A stretch of 64,000 bases of DNA from Lottiidibacillus patelloidae (GTDB lineage Bacteria; Bacillota; Bacilli; Bacillales; SA5d-4). Under the pieces are notes generated by a model. The model ran no database searches and was not told where the DNA came from. It saw nothing but the letters and a program-made list of their open reading frames with translations. Positions within the stretch are counted from its first letter, which is position 1. Each line of letters starts with the position of its first letter. This document shows, one piece after another, positions 19,363-28,593 of this stretch. The DNA lies in contig NZ_NPIA01000001.1 in assembly GCF_002262935.1 (NCBI RefSeq), positions 648,106-712,105 of the forward strand, written 5' to 3'. A program made the translations under genes and the position numbers.

Positions 19363-19917
19363 ATGAAAAAAGTTATTTTAGGAATTATTTTTACAATGCT
19401 ATTAACAGCTTGTGGGTCGACTAGTGTTAATGATAACCCTTCTAATGGGAATAACAATTCAAGTGATGAAAAAGAACCAATGTATGAAGGTGTAAGTGGA
19501 TTTATCATCAGTCTTTCTAGCGATGAGATGCTAGTTATAGGCATAAAGGATAATGAAGAAGCCACATATTACTCTTTCAATGATAAAACGATTGTTGAAG
19601 ATGGTCACGGTGATTGGCTTTCATATAAAGATTTGAGGATTGGTCAATTCGTTGATACGTATTATAGAGGAGGAATTGCAGAATCTTATCCAATGCAAGG
19701 TGGAGCTGCGAAAGTAATTATTCATTCAGATGCTACGTATCCTCCAGCTACTGGTATAGCAAATGCAATTTCGACATTAGACGTTGAAGATGATTATCCT
19801 TATATTTATGCCTTTAATAAAGACGGTGATTTCTGGACAATTGAAATTAGCTTTTTAAATCAATCGCAAAGCAATATTCAATTCAAAATAAATGAAGATG
19901 GAGAAATTATTGAGTAA
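19363..19917 (+). CDS. Small lipoprotein, unknown
   Basis: 184-aa precursor from ATG 19363 (AAGGATG upstream). Signal peptide MKKVILGIIFTMLLTAC with lipobox LTAC, Cys17 being the lipid-modified residue, then a Ser/Asn-rich linker (residues 20-40) and a beta-rich domain of about 140 residues. The frame continues 22 codons upstream, but those would bury the signal peptide. Own terminator. No family recognised with confidence. Confidence 0.8.
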   Translation: MKKVILGIIFTMLLTACGSTSVNDNPSNGNNNSSDEKEPMYEGVSGFIISLSSDEMLVIGIKDNEEATYYSFNDKTIVEDGHGDWLSYKDLRIGQFVDTYYRGGIAESYPMQGGAAKVIIHSDATYPPATGIANAISTLDVEDDYPYIYAFNKDGDFWTIEISFLNQSQSNIQFKINEDGEIIE

Positions 19918-19922
19918 TAAAA

Positions 19923-19957
19923 ATTGCACAGCTACTGAGATAGCTGTGCATGTTTTT
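19923..19957 (+). terminator. Terminator after the lipoprotein
   Basis: TGCACAGCTA (19925-19934) / TAGCTGTGCA (19941-19950), then T5. Confidence 0.85.
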
Positions 19958-20004
19958 GTTTTATAAAGTTTAACTTTTTACACAAGAACTAGGATGATGA
20001 AATT

Positions 20005-20178
20005 AGGGATTGCTTCAGCTTTTCTTAGCTGATCCAGCTGCGGCTCACAGCGACTAGTAATCTTCACACTTTTTATTTACGATAAGTCAACATCAGCTCG
20101 TACCACTCGCTGTGTTTCCTTTATCTCAAACAAAGTGCTCCAGCTTATACGTCGCTGAGCGTTCGCCTCGCTTTTCTT
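20005..20178. repeat. 153-nt structured repeat unit, copy A (plus start of a second unit)
   Basis: Unit 20005-20157 followed by the first 20 or so bases of another unit, ending against the namA stop codon. Shares GATTGCTTCAGC, GATCCAGCT, TTCACACTTTTTATTTACGA, GATAAGTC-ACATC, TTTCCTTTATCT and AGTGCTCCAG with the two units at the right edge of the window. Can fold into nested helices: CAGCGAC 20048-20054 / GTCGCTG 20151-20157; CACTTT 20067-20072 / AAAGTG 20132-20137; GATAAG / CTTTATC; CAGC 20094-20097 / GCTG 20109-20112. Confidence 0.85.
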
Positions 20179-20179
20179 A

Positions 20180-21214
20180 TTACCACGCTCGATTATATTG
20201 TTGCGGACTTTCTATTGTTGCGTTTAGTTCTTTAGCTGCAGTTCTTGGCCAGTAAGGGTCACGTAATAATTCTCGACCAATAAATACTAGATCAGCTCGA
20301 TTATTTTGAATGATTTCCTCTGCCTGCAGCCCACTAGTGATCATTCCAACTGCACCTGTTGCAATATGTGCTTCATTGCGGATTTTATCTGCAAAGGCTA
20401 CTTGGTAGCCAGGAAATACATTTATTTTTTGTTGTAATTTAACTTGGATAACTCCACCAGAGCTGCAATCAACTAGGTCAACCCCTTGCTCTTTCATCCA
20501 CTGAGCAACGGAGACATATGTATCAGCGTTATTTCCTTGTTCATGGTAGTCACTAGCAGAAATACGAACGAATAATGGACCATCCCACACTTCTTTGACT
20601 GAAGTAATGATTTCTTTTAAGAAGCGGTAACGGTTCTCCATATTACCACCGTACTGATCTTGGCGTGTATTGATTAGTGGCGATAGAAATTCATTAATTA
20701 AATATCCGTGTGCGCCGTGTAATTCAATAATATCAAAGCCAGCTTCTTTTGCTCTTCTAGCCCCTTCCTTGAAGTCATTAATCGTTTTCTTAATTTGTTC
20801 TTCACTCATTGCTACTGGTACTTTCATGCCTTCTTTATGAGGTTCAGCTGTAGGTGCGATTATATCTTCCTTTACCATAGCTTTTCTTCCAGCATGTGCT
20901 AGTTGAATTGCTGCCTTACTACCTGCTTCATGGATGCCATGGACTAGCTCCTTTAAGCCAGTAACATGCTCATCATTCCAAATTCCAAGGTCCTCTTCAG
21001 AAATACGTCCTTCTGTAGAAACTGCGGTTGCTTCTAAACAAATTAGTCCAACTTGGCCAACTGCTCGACTTATGTAATGAGTTTTATGAAAGCTTGTTAC
21101 TTTTCCATCTTGTTCTAGACAAGAATACATGCACATAGGTGACATAACTATTCGGTTTTTTAAGGTAACACCATTAATAGTGATCGGTGAAAATAATGCT
21201 GTATTGTTACTCAT
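20180..21214 (-). CDS. namA: NADPH dehydrogenase NamA (old yellow enzyme family)
   Basis: 344-aa FMN-dependent ene-reductase (YqjM class) acting on activated C=C bonds and nitro compounds. TIM barrel with [12 protein letters not shown] at the N-terminus (the Cys that tunes FMN in YqjM), [11 protein letters not shown], the HGAHGYL active-site pair, SPL-NTR-D-YGG, and [10 protein letters not shown] at the FMN phosphate end. Start ATG 21214 follows AGGGGTG; a 29-codon upstream extension is not needed. Probably stress-responsive. Confidence 0.94.
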   Translation of the reverse strand: MSNNTALFSPITINGVTLKNRIVMSPMCMYSCLEQDGKVTSFHKTHYISRAVGQVGLICLEATAVSTEGRISEEDLGIWNDEHVTGLKELVHGIHEAGSKAAIQLAHAGRKAMVKEDIIAPTAEPHKEGMKVPVAMSEEQIKKTINDFKEGARRAKEAGFDIIELHGAHGYLINEFLSPLINTRQDQYGGNMENRYRFLKEIITSVKEVWDGPLFVRISASDYHEQGNNADTYVSVAQWMKEQGVDLVDCSSGGVIQVKLQQKINVFPGYQVAFADKIRNEAHIATGAVGMITSGLQAEEIIQNNRADLVFIGRELLRDPYWPRTAAKELNATIESPQQYNRAW

Positions 21215-21326
21215 TTGAAACACCCCTTCATTCTCTAATCTATAAATATCGTACCACATTAAAAGAATCTTGAGAAAAATTAAACTTGAGAAACATTGCA
21301 TTAAAAAAGAAGGAATCTAATCCTCC

Positions 21327-22277
21327 TTAAAAGCCATAGCGATTAAAAAATTCTAGTATATCAGCTTTATATTGCTTGGGAAACTGTTTGTAGGCATCCT
21401 TATGTCGGTCACTATCATAAAGTATTAATGTTATTTCTTTTTTCTCTTTATATTTCTCATAAATATATTTGCTATTTTTAGCAGGGATTGTTGTGTCATT
21501 TATGGAGTGAATGAGTAGAATAGGTCCGTTGAAATTATTTATCGCATCAATTGGTGAAACATCAGCTATATTGGTTCCTGTAATAATCGGAATCATAAAT
21601 AAGATTGCGGGAGTAAAAGGATAGTTAGGGAGATTTGACCATTGTGATAAGTTCTCATTAACAAACCCTTGTAAGTTCCTAAATGAGGAATCGGCAACAA
21701 CTAGTTTCACAGATTCATGTTTACTGGCAGTAAGTAATGAGACTGCAGCCCCTTGTGACCATCCCATTAAACATATCTCGGCATCTGCATTTATGGTTAA
21801 GATATAATCAATCGCCCCTAGCAAGTCATTTTCTTCATGATAGCCTACTGTTGTTATTTTTCCATCAGATACTCCGCTATTACGGTAGTCAAACGTCAAA
21901 ATGTTGTAGCCATTATCATGCAAGAATTTATAAAAATTAGGACCTTTACTGCCAAATATATTACGGTTTCCACCGTATCCATGTGATAATATGACCCATT
22001 TATTCGTATCACGTTTTGCCTTAATAATCCATCCACTAAGTGATATCTTATCTTTTCTACTTAGAAAAATTATATTTTCAGTGGGGAGATTTTTTTTGGA
22101 AGGGTGATGCTTTGCAATGGTTCGATCTGGGTGAGTCAACTTCGTAGCAACGGAAAAACTTAGTAGTGATACTGTACATAAACTAAAGACTAGTAAAATA
22201 AAAAGTCCTAATGCCAATTTAGAATAGTTGCTTTTTACATCGGAGGGGCGTTTTTCATTTTTATTTTTCGCCCTCAA
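21327..22277 (-). CDS. Membrane-anchored alpha/beta hydrolase, YqkD-like
   Basis: 316 aa. Helix at about residues 20-45 anchors it, catalytic domain outside. LSHGYGGN (oxyanion region), GWSQGAAVSLL (nucleophile GxSxG, Ser near residue 172), the acid Asp in INDTTIP and His in SDRHKDA form the triad. Resembles YqkD-type serine hydrolases of unknown substrate. TTG start; a TTGACA -35-like box lies on the minus strand at 22340-22345, but its -10 is weak. The 222-base gap to the divergent Spo0E-like gene shows nothing else clear. Confidence 0.85.
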   Translation of the reverse strand: MRAKNKNEKRPSDVKSNYSKLALGLFILLVFSLCTVSLLSFSVATKLTHPDRTIAKHHPSKKNLPTENIIFLSRKDKISLSGWIIKAKRDTNKWVILSHGYGGNRNIFGSKGPNFYKFLHDNGYNILTFDYRNSGVSDGKITTVGYHEENDLLGAIDYILTINADAEICLMGWSQGAAVSLLTASKHESVKLVVADSSFRNLQGFVNENLSQWSNLPNYPFTPAILFMIPIITGTNIADVSPIDAINNFNGPILLIHSINDTTIPAKNSKYIYEKYKEKKEITLILYDSDRHKDAYKQFPKQYKADILEFFNRYGF

Positions 22278-22499
22278 ATCTTATTTCACGCCCTTTCAAT
22301 CTAAATTTAACAAGGCACACATATATATACTTTATACTATGTCAATCGTCCTATTTTGGTCGCAAAAGTTTGCATACATTGTCGATTTATACATAAGAAT
22401 GTAAGTTGATGACTAGTTTTCTCGAATGTATTTTTTTTTGAATTTTACTAGTGTATGATTAAATTCGTTGCTGATTTTTTTGAATTGGAGTGAGTTTTT

Positions 22500-22688
22500 A
22501 TGCCTTTAATGTCTCTAGTGGATTTAATTGAAATGAAACGTAATCGTATGTTTGAAATTGCCGAACAATATGGTCTTACTGATGATAAAACAGTTAAATG
22601 TAGTCAAGAACTAGACCAATTATTAAATATGTATCGAAAAGTAGTGAACGGTACGTATAGAGATCAATATAGTTCTGTTACTGCTTAA
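22500..22688 (+). CDS. Spo0E-like aspartyl-phosphate phosphatase
   Basis: 62 aa, two-helix hairpin with the family motif SQELD at residues 35-39. These proteins dephosphorylate Spo0A~P and so hold back sporulation. GGAGTGA ribosome site. The presence of a phosphorelay-type kinase 5 kb upstream is noteworthy but they are not in one operon. Confidence 0.88.
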   Translation: MPLMSLVDLIEMKRNRMFEIAEQYGLTDDKTVKCSQELDQLLNMYRKVVNGTYRDQYSSVTA

Positions 22689-22712
22689 TATATTTAGGCT
22701 AACGTTGAAAGT

Positions 22713-22745
22713 ATAAAAATAACCCGCTCAAAATAGAGGGGGTTA
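22713..22745 (-). terminator. Terminator of the GDPD gene
   Basis: On the minus strand TAACCCCCTC / GAGCGGGTTA (22736-22745 with 22720-22729, one mismatch), then TTTTTA. Confidence 0.65.
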
Positions 22746-22777
22746 CATGTGTAAGGGGTAATTAATTTTTTTCTTTT

Positions 22778-23524
22778 TTACCAAAGCCAGCATCTTTTTT
22801 TGTTATCTCTTACTTCTAGTGCTTTGTTCGGCATATCAGTCATTATTGCATCGATGTTCCACTTGAAAAATTGCCTCATTAAAAAGCTACGATTGACAGT
22901 ATAAGTTCTAACTTTTAACTCTTCTTTATGAAATCCTTCAATCGTTTTTTGTGACAAGCTCGTAAAGCGAATATGCATGCTAGTTGCGCCCATTCCTTTT
23001 GCGTATTTCCAAGGTGTAATCATACGTGCTGATTGAAGTGGCGCTACATTAATATGTTCATCTATCTCTAATAATCGCTTTAAACTGCAATGGTTAAATG
23101 AAGAAAAAATAACTTCCGTTTCCATGCCGTATTTTTTAACGAGTTCGTAGACTATTTTTTCGATCTTTTCATAATCAATAATATTGTTTTTCAGTTCAAT
23201 ATTTAGCTCAAGCTTCGTATCTTTTATCCACACTAGCACTTCTTCTAAAGTTGGAATTTTTTCTTTATTAAAAGTTGAGTTAAACCAGCTACCTGCATCT
23301 AATTCCTTCAGCTCTTTTAATGACATATCTTTGACGAAACCACTACCGTTTGTCGTTCGTTTTAATTGCTCATCATGAATAACGACGGGAACATTGTCTT
23401 TTGAAAGTTGAACATCAAGCTCAATTCCTTCTGCGCCCATTTCCAATGCCTTTTTAAAAGCAATCATTGTGTTTTCCGGGTAGTCTTTACTAGCGCCACG
23501 ATGTGCGTAAATGAGTGTCTTCAT
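22778..23524 (-). CDS. Glycerophosphodiester phosphodiesterase
   Basis: 248-aa TIM-barrel GDPD hydrolysing glycerophosphodiesters to glycerol-3-phosphate and an alcohol. Catalytic AHRGASKDYPENT (H8, R9, E18), IELDVQLSKDNVPVVIHD and LNIELK are intact. No signal peptide, so cytoplasmic. ATG 23524; monocistronic. Confidence 0.93.
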   Translation of the reverse strand: MKTLIYAHRGASKDYPENTMIAFKKALEMGAEGIELDVQLSKDNVPVVIHDEQLKRTTNGSGFVKDMSLKELKELDAGSWFNSTFNKEKIPTLEEVLVWIKDTKLELNIELKNNIIDYEKIEKIVYELVKKYGMETEVIFSSFNHCSLKRLLEIDEHINVAPLQSARMITPWKYAKGMGATSMHIRFTSLSQKTIEGFHKEELKVRTYTVNRSFLMRQFFKWNIDAIMTDMPNKALEVRDNKKRCWLW

Positions 23525-23674
23525 CCAATCACCTTCTATGTTATAATCTGCAAAAATGAACGTTTACTATAAAAGTGGTACGATAGAAATATAAATGTCA
23601 TAGATATGATTATAATATAGTTTGTAGATAATTTCGTATAGGTATTTATCCAACTGATGAGGAGATGTTTTGAA

Positions 23675-24634
23675 ATGAGTGAAAATGTTCAATTAGCGAC
23701 ATTTGCTGGGGGCTGTTTTTGGTGCATGGTTAAGCCTTTTGATACAGAACCAGGAATTATGAAAGTAGAGTCAGGTTATTCGGGTGGAGATAAAGAAAAC
23801 CCTACATATAAGGAAGTTTGTTCAGAAACGACTGGGCATTATGAAGCGGTACAAATTACGTTTGATCCGGCCATTTTTTCATATGAAAAGCTATTAGATG
23901 TGTATTGGCGTCAAATTGATCCGACAGATGCAGGAGGACAGTTTCATGATCGCGGACATTCGTATACAACAGCGATTTTTTATCACGATGAAGCGCAAAA
24001 GATAGCAGCAGAGAATTCAAAACGAGCATTGGAGGAAAGCGGGCGTTTTTCAAAGCCGATTGTAACGAAAATTTTACCTTACAGCGGTTTTTATCCTGCT
24101 GAGGAATACCATCAACAATTTTATAAGAAGAATCAGTTCCGGTATGAACTTTACCGAAAAGGATCTGGCCGTGATGCTTTTATCAAGTCTCACTGGACAG
24201 ACGCGGAAAAAAAGCAGCATTTAAAGGAAAAGCTAACACCGATGCAATATGAAGTTACGCAAAATAATGGTACCGAGCCACCGTTTGAAAACGAGTACTG
24301 GGATAATACAGAAGAAGGGCTATATGTTGACATTGTCTCAGGCAAGCCACTCTTTAGCTCACGTGAGCAGTTCCAATCTGGTTGTGGTTGGCCAAGCTTT
24401 ACGAAACCTCTTGAAAAAGAAGAAGTGGAAGAAAAAATGGACATTTCTCATCGAATGGTGCGAACAGAAGTCCGTAGTAAATCAGCAGATTCTCATTTAG
24501 GTCATGTGTTTGAGGATGGGCCGAAAGAGGCGGGCGGACTGCGCTATTGTATTAATTCTGCTGCTCTTCGCTTCATTCCTAAGGAAGATCTTGAAAAAGA
24601 AGGGTATGGCGAATACAAAAAAATATTTGAATAG
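23675..24634 (+). CDS. msrAB: Bifunctional peptide methionine sulfoxide reductase MsrA/MsrB
   Basis: 319 aa. MsrA half (residues 1-160) with GGCFWC, catalytic Cys14, reduces the S-sulfoxide. MsrB half (about 180-319) with SGCGWPSF and [13 protein letters not shown], catalytic Cys292, reduces the R form. It lacks the zinc CxxC pairs seen in many MsrB proteins. ATG 23675 follows GAGGAGAT; the six upstream codons overlap that site. Single gene with terminator. Confidence 0.96.
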   Translation: MSENVQLATFAGGCFWCMVKPFDTEPGIMKVESGYSGGDKENPTYKEVCSETTGHYEAVQITFDPAIFSYEKLLDVYWRQIDPTDAGGQFHDRGHSYTTAIFYHDEAQKIAAENSKRALEESGRFSKPIVTKILPYSGFYPAEEYHQQFYKKNQFRYELYRKGSGRDAFIKSHWTDAEKKQHLKEKLTPMQYEVTQNNGTEPPFENEYWDNTEEGLYVDIVSGKPLFSSREQFQSGCGWPSFTKPLEKEEVEEKMDISHRMVRTEVRSKSADSHLGHVFEDGPKEAGGLRYCINSAALRFIPKEDLEKEGYGEYKKIFE

Positions 24635-24643
24635 AAAGTGACC

Positions 24644-24676
24644 TTGGCACAGCATCTTTTTCGCTGTGCCTTTTTC
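24644..24676 (+). terminator. Terminator after msrAB
   Basis: GGCACAGC (24646-24653) / GCTGTGCC (24663-24670), then T5. Confidence 0.9.
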
Positions 24677-24728
24677 TCTTTGGTGGTAAAATAGATGAAG
24701 CAATACTTTTAGGAGGAAAATCTTACAT

Positions 24729-25697
24729 ATGATAGATAAATTAAATGATGAACTATATAAAATTGTCATCCCGACACCATTTGCTGTTGGTCCAGTAAAT
24801 GTTTATTTAATGAAAGGTGAAAAACTAACATTGGTTGATGTCGGTCCGAAAACGGAAGAAGCTTGGAGTACATTAACAGTAGGGTTAGCACAGCTAGGGT
24901 ACACTCCTGATGATATAGAGCAAATCGTTATTACACATCATCATCCAGATCACGTTGGGCTAATTGATTATTTTCCTGGAGTTCCTATTGAAGGCCATTG
25001 GCGCAACAAACTATGGTTAAAACAAGACGAAGAGTTTTTAAACTATCATAATCGTTTTTTTACTGAACTGTTACGAGAAAATGGGACTCCAGAAAAATAC
25101 CTTGAAAGAGGAATAGATCTTACTAGCACATTGAAATATTCCTGTAATTCAGAATTACATAGAGAAGTTAGTGAAGGTGATACGATTGATGGTTTACCTG
25201 GATGGAAAGTGTTTGAAACGCCAGGGCATGCAAGCAGTCATATCGTTTTATATCATGAACAAGAGGGAGTAATGCTTGGAGGAGATCATATTTTACAAAA
25301 AATTTCCTCAAACCCTCTTTTAGAACCGCCAATTCCTGCAATAGATAAAGAGCGTTTAAAGCCGTTGTTACAATATCGCGAGTCATTAGAAAAATGTATT
25401 GAGCTAAAGCCAACAGTTGTACACTCTGGTCACGGTGATGAAGTGACAAATGTTGCTTCTTTATTAAAGATGCGTTTAAAACAGCAAGAAAAGCGAGCGG
25501 CAATGGTTAAAAGGTGGATCAGCAGTGAACCGATGTCAGCGTTTGAAATTTGTCAGCGCTTATTTCCTAAAGTGTATGACCAACAATTTGCATTAGCAAT
25601 ATCGGAAACGTTTGGTCAATTAGACTATTTAGAAGCAAACAATGAAATTAAGAAAAAACAAATGAACAATCAAATTATATTTGAGGTAACGTCATGA
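24729..25697 (+). CDS. MBL-fold metallohydrolase, YqjP-like
   Basis: 322 aa with THHHPDHVG (zinc motif HxHxDH, near residue 75), the downstream His in FETPGHASSH, the GGDHIL Asp and the HSGHGDEV His. The C-terminal 70 residues look like the helical extension of the YqjP/LACTB2-like group. Substrate unknown. GGAGG RBS. Its stop overlaps the next ATG (ATGA), so the SDR is translationally coupled; the same MBL-SDR pairing is yqjP-yqjQ in B. subtilis, as I recall. Confidence 0.87.
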   Translation: MIDKLNDELYKIVIPTPFAVGPVNVYLMKGEKLTLVDVGPKTEEAWSTLTVGLAQLGYTPDDIEQIVITHHHPDHVGLIDYFPGVPIEGHWRNKLWLKQDEEFLNYHNRFFTELLRENGTPEKYLERGIDLTSTLKYSCNSELHREVSEGDTIDGLPGWKVFETPGHASSHIVLYHEQEGVMLGGDHILQKISSNPLLEPPIPAIDKERLKPLLQYRESLEKCIELKPTVVHSGHGDEVTNVASLLKMRLKQQEKRAAMVKRWISSEPMSAFEICQRLFPKVYDQQFALAISETFGQLDYLEANNEIKKKQMNNQIIFEVTS

Positions 25698-26485
25698 GTA
25701 GGTTAGCTGGGAAACATTTCGTCATTACTGGAGCATCGAGTGGACTTGGAAAAGAGCTCGCTCACGAAGTAGCAAAGTGTGGGGGACATGTGAGCTTGCT
25801 TGCTCGTTCTTCGGAAAAGATAAAAGAGTTAAGTGAGAAAATTTCTTCTACATATGGGGTGAAAAGTGCGTATTACGAGCTTGACGTCTCTGATGAAAAG
25901 GCTGTGAGAAGCGTTTTCTCAACTATTTATTCAGAGTGGCAAACAATTGATTGTTTAATAAATAATGCTGGTTTTGGTCTTTTCGAACGCGCTATAGATG
26001 CTAATTTTGCTGAAACGAAAGAGATGTTCGAAGTAAATGTCCTCGGGGTGATCTCATGCACCCAAGCAGTGTTGCCGAGAATGCTTAAAGAAAATAGCGG
26101 CCAAATCGTCAATATTGGTTCACAAGCAGGGAAAATTGCTACACCTAAATCAAGTGCATATTGCGCAACAAAATATGCATTAATTGGATATTCAAATAGC
26201 CTCCGTCTTGAACTGAACAAAACAAATGTTGCAGTTACTGTCATTAACCCAGGACCAATGAAAACGGACTTTTTAACGATTGCCGATCCTTCTGGAAATT
26301 ACGTCAAAAATGCTGGGAAGTATATGCTTTCTGCCCGTGATGTTGCGAAAAAAACAGTCATTGCTATTGAGAAGCGTAAGCGGGAATTAAACTTACCGTT
26401 ATGGATGAATATAGCAAGCAAAGTGTATGCGCTATTCCCGAGCTTGTTTGAAAGATTAGCAAGGCGTTCGTTTGAGTTGAAATAA
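25694..26485 (+). CDS. Short-chain dehydrogenase/reductase, YqjQ-like
   Basis: 263-aa classical SDR: TGASSGLG (residues 12-19), NNAGFG, and the Ser-Tyr-Lys triad in NIGSQAG---------YCATKYA. PGPMKTDF follows. Similar in pattern to the YqjQ/DltE group of unknown substrate. Overlaps the MBL gene by four bases. Confidence 0.9.
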   Translation: MSRLAGKHFVITGASSGLGKELAHEVAKCGGHVSLLARSSEKIKELSEKISSTYGVKSAYYELDVSDEKAVRSVFSTIYSEWQTIDCLINNAGFGLFERAIDANFAETKEMFEVNVLGVISCTQAVLPRMLKENSGQIVNIGSQAGKIATPKSSAYCATKYALIGYSNSLRLELNKTNVAVTVINPGPMKTDFLTIADPSGNYVKNAGKYMLSARDVAKKTVIAIEKRKRELNLPLWMNIASKVYALFPSLFERLARRSFELK

Positions 26486-26486
26486 C

Positions 26487-26684
26487 TTAGTTTTTCGACA
26501 AGTATTCATAGACAACATCGTGAATAATGACATGTAAATCTGCTTTTTTATGTTCATTTACATAGTCGTTTATTTGCTGGGCAATTATTTCATAGTCCTT
26601 TTTTGGAAACGGCATTACGTCTAAATCATGATTATAATTTAAAAAGCACTGTTGTACTTTCTTATATAGAAACTTTTCGTTCAT
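26487..26684 (-). CDS. YqzH-like small protein
   Basis: 65 aa, no membrane segment. It reads like the short YqzH family (C-terminal HVIIHDVVYEYLS) that sits next to yqjQ in B. subtilis; I base this on memory of that family and position. Convergent with the SDR gene two bases away, and no strong RBS is visible. Confidence 0.6.
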   Translation of the reverse strand: MNEKFLYKKVQQCFLNYNHDLDVMPFPKKDYEIIAQQINDYVNEHKKADLHVIIHDVVYEYLSKN

Positions 26685-26732
26685 TTAGGCATTCGACCTT
26701 TCTATTACGCTACATTTACTTTTGGAGGAACT

Positions 26733-27275
26733 ATGAATTATACTTTATCTCAAATTGCCAAAGTGCTCAATGAAAAAAATGTGACTTGGGCTGTCGGTGG
26801 TTCGTATTTATTACGACAATATAACCTTTGTAATGTTGTACGAGATTTAGATATTTTTGTTGCAGAAGAAGATATACATGAAGCACTAAAGCAACTGGAT
26901 ATGCTCGGAGAAGGGAAAAAGGGGACATCAAAACTTCCTTATGGAACTGAATTTTTCTATAACTATGTTATTGCTGATACGTCAATAGATGTTATGGCTA
27001 AATTTAAAGTGTTTCATGAGGAAGGGGAGTATGAGCACCCTTTTTCATCGCAGTCAGTAAATGCCTTTATATGCATTGAAGGTGAGAGAATTCCCTTGAT
27101 GGAGGTTACCGATTGGTATGTACTTTATCAGCTTATCCCAAGGCGTGATGAAAAAGTGAAGGCAATAGAGCGATACTTTCATGAAACTGCCCCGCCCAAT
27201 TCTGTTCGACTAGCGCAGTTAAGTAATGCGATTTTACCTAAAAAGGTGAAAGAAAATATAGCTGGATATCTTTAA
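26733..27275 (+). CDS. Nucleotidyltransferase-fold protein
   Basis: 180 aa. AVGGSYLLRQY near residue 20 and RDLDIFV near 38 give the GG/GS and DxD features of the pol-beta nucleotidyltransferase superfamily. A third acidic position may be SIDVMAKF near 90. These proteins transfer NMP to small molecules, tRNA or protein; the target is unknown. GGAGG RBS six bases before ATG. Last ordinary gene before the first cassette train. Confidence 0.75.
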   Translation: MNYTLSQIAKVLNEKNVTWAVGGSYLLRQYNLCNVVRDLDIFVAEEDIHEALKQLDMLGEGKKGTSKLPYGTEFFYNYVIADTSIDVMAKFKVFHEEGEYEHPFSSQSVNAFICIEGERIPLMEVTDWYVLYQLIPRRDEKVKAIERYFHETAPPNSVRLAQLSNAILPKKVKENIAGYL

Positions 27276-27353
27276 TATATTAAAGGTCCTTAGTTATGCC
27301 GTTCTCTCTTAAAATACATCAGATTTAAAAATCATAATAAGAACAGCTATGTT

Positions 27354-27398
27354 AGCAGGGTGATCCGTATTTGGATTGACTCTGCTTTTTGTTTTTTT
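27354..27398 (+). terminator. Terminator before the first cassette train
   Basis: GCAG-GG-GATCC / GGATT-A-CTGC type imperfect stem (27355-27385) followed by TTTTTGTTTTTTT. Confidence 0.65.
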
Positions 27399-27476
27399 AG
27401 CATTGGAATGACTATCGTTACAAATCTTCCCCTGTTCAATAATCTGCATTTCATTAGTAAGACAATTTAGAATATA

Positions 27477-27540
27477 TGTTAAAATTAAATAAAGGAATAT
27501 ATTTACTATTGAACTAACGGGTACGGATAGTGCAAGAAGG
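27477..27540 (+). promoter_or_regulatory. Leader of cassette train 1: extended -10 and first element
   Basis: TGTTAAAAT (27477-27485) fits an extended -10 (TGnTATAAT with one change) 25 bases before GAACTAACGG (27511). The same order occurs at 54357-54422 before the second train. The first element reads GGGTACGGATAGT instead of GARTGCAG. Confidence 0.5.
27509..27540 (+). repeat. Cassette element, copy 1 (leader type)
   Basis: TTGAACTAACGGGTACGGATAGTG-AAGAAGG variant; ACTA/TAGT can pair. Followed 30 bases later by the RBS of the lipoprotein. Confidence 0.7.
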
Positions 27541-27586
27541 GTTAGAGGATTTTAAGAATTATTCATTAATAAAGGAGAAAAAGTTT

Positions 27587-28066
27587 ATGAGGTATTTAAT
27601 TATATTTGTTGTTAGTATTGTGCTAATGTCAGGGTGTATTGGATTTGATCACAAAGCCACGATAGACCCAAAAGTCCAAGGGTCAATTCAGACAGGGATT
27701 GTCATACAACTGGAAAATGAAAAAGTGCTTGGTTTTGATTTACATGACGCTAAAATTGATTGGAGCGAAGAAGTATACAATGAATTACAACCACTTTCAG
27801 ATGAGTGGATGACAACTTTAAAAGTTACTCACCAGGCACCAGAGATATATATTGATGAGTACATTGTTATTTATTATCCACATCCAACTGATGAAAATGA
27901 GAATGTTTATTTTCATATACCATTAAAAAAATCGGATAAACCTCATAAAAATATTTTATTATCTGGCAGAGATAATGGAGCATGGGTCTATTACGTTATA
28001 GAGGCTGGAAAAAAAGAAACTCAAGCATTAATAGACTTTATGAAAGAAAAGCAACCAAACTTTTAA
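27587..28066 (+). CDS. Lipoprotein, first gene of train 1
   Basis: 159-aa precursor; AAAGGAG precedes ATG 27587. Signal peptide MRYLIIFVVSIVLMSGC with lipobox ending at Cys17. The rest is an acidic beta-rich domain of about 140 residues, not recognised. Its stop codon is the TAA of TTTTAACTAACG, so the following element supplies or abuts the stop. Confidence 0.75.
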   Translation: MRYLIIFVVSIVLMSGCIGFDHKATIDPKVQGSIQTGIVIQLENEKVLGFDLHDAKIDWSEEVYNELQPLSDEWMTTLKVTHQAPEIYIDEYIVIYYPHPTDENENVYFHIPLKKSDKPHKNILLSGRDNGAWVYYVIEAGKKETQALIDFMKEKQPNF

Positions 28067-28095
28067 CTAACGAATGCAGGTTAATTCAAGAAGTT
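28065..28095 (+). repeat. Cassette element, copy 2 (right half)
   Basis: AACTAACGAATGCAGGTTAATTC-AGAAG starting at the stop codon of the preceding gene. Confidence 0.75.
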
Positions 28096-28122
28096 ACACT
28101 CCTTTTGAATGGATGGAGATTA

Positions 28123-28593
28123 ATGAACAGAGAAGACAGAAAGAAGAAATTAGAACTTTTAATTGAAAAACGAAAAGCAAAAATCAAGGAAGGTTATGGA
28201 GCTTTATTTGATGAATGTATAGAGGCATTGGGTGATGGCGTGACAATTCTTTCCGATAATAAGAGTGAAGAACTTTATGACCTATTTGAAGAAAATGTTC
28301 CATTTACTGTGTGGGGAAGAATAGATTGGGAAAAGTTTAAAAACCCTGTGAACATAAACGATTTCGTTGAGTTAACAGATTTACTAGATTCAGAAGAAGA
28401 AATTGAAATTTATTGGAGTCATGATAAATTCCCAGTATTGAAAGCTAAATTCGATAATATTCAAAAGGCTTTAGATGATGTTATAGCAGTATCAGCAGAT
28501 ACTTTCCTATACGTGAGAGGTAAATGTTTAGTTGAGATTAATCGCGAAGGAGAAATAACTCTAGGTTATTTAGGTAATGGCTTCTTCAACTAA
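28123..28593 (+). CDS. Unknown acidic protein of train 1
   Basis: 156 aa from ATG 28123, which follows GGAG in GGATGGAGATTA. A longer frame from 27982 would run back through the element and the previous gene. A Lys/Glu helix at residues 3-24, then a mixed alpha/beta domain with a Tyr/Trp-rich core. Soluble. Size and composition recall immunity proteins of polymorphic toxins, but no family is recognised. Stop TAA is again inside an element (TTCAACTAACG). Confidence 0.65.
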   Translation: MNREDRKKKLELLIEKRKAKIKEGYGALFDECIEALGDGVTILSDNKSEELYDLFEENVPFTVWGRIDWEKFKNPVNINDFVELTDLLDSEEEIEIYWSHDKFPVLKAKFDNIQKALDDVIAVSADTFLYVRGKCLVEINREGEITLGYLGNGFFN

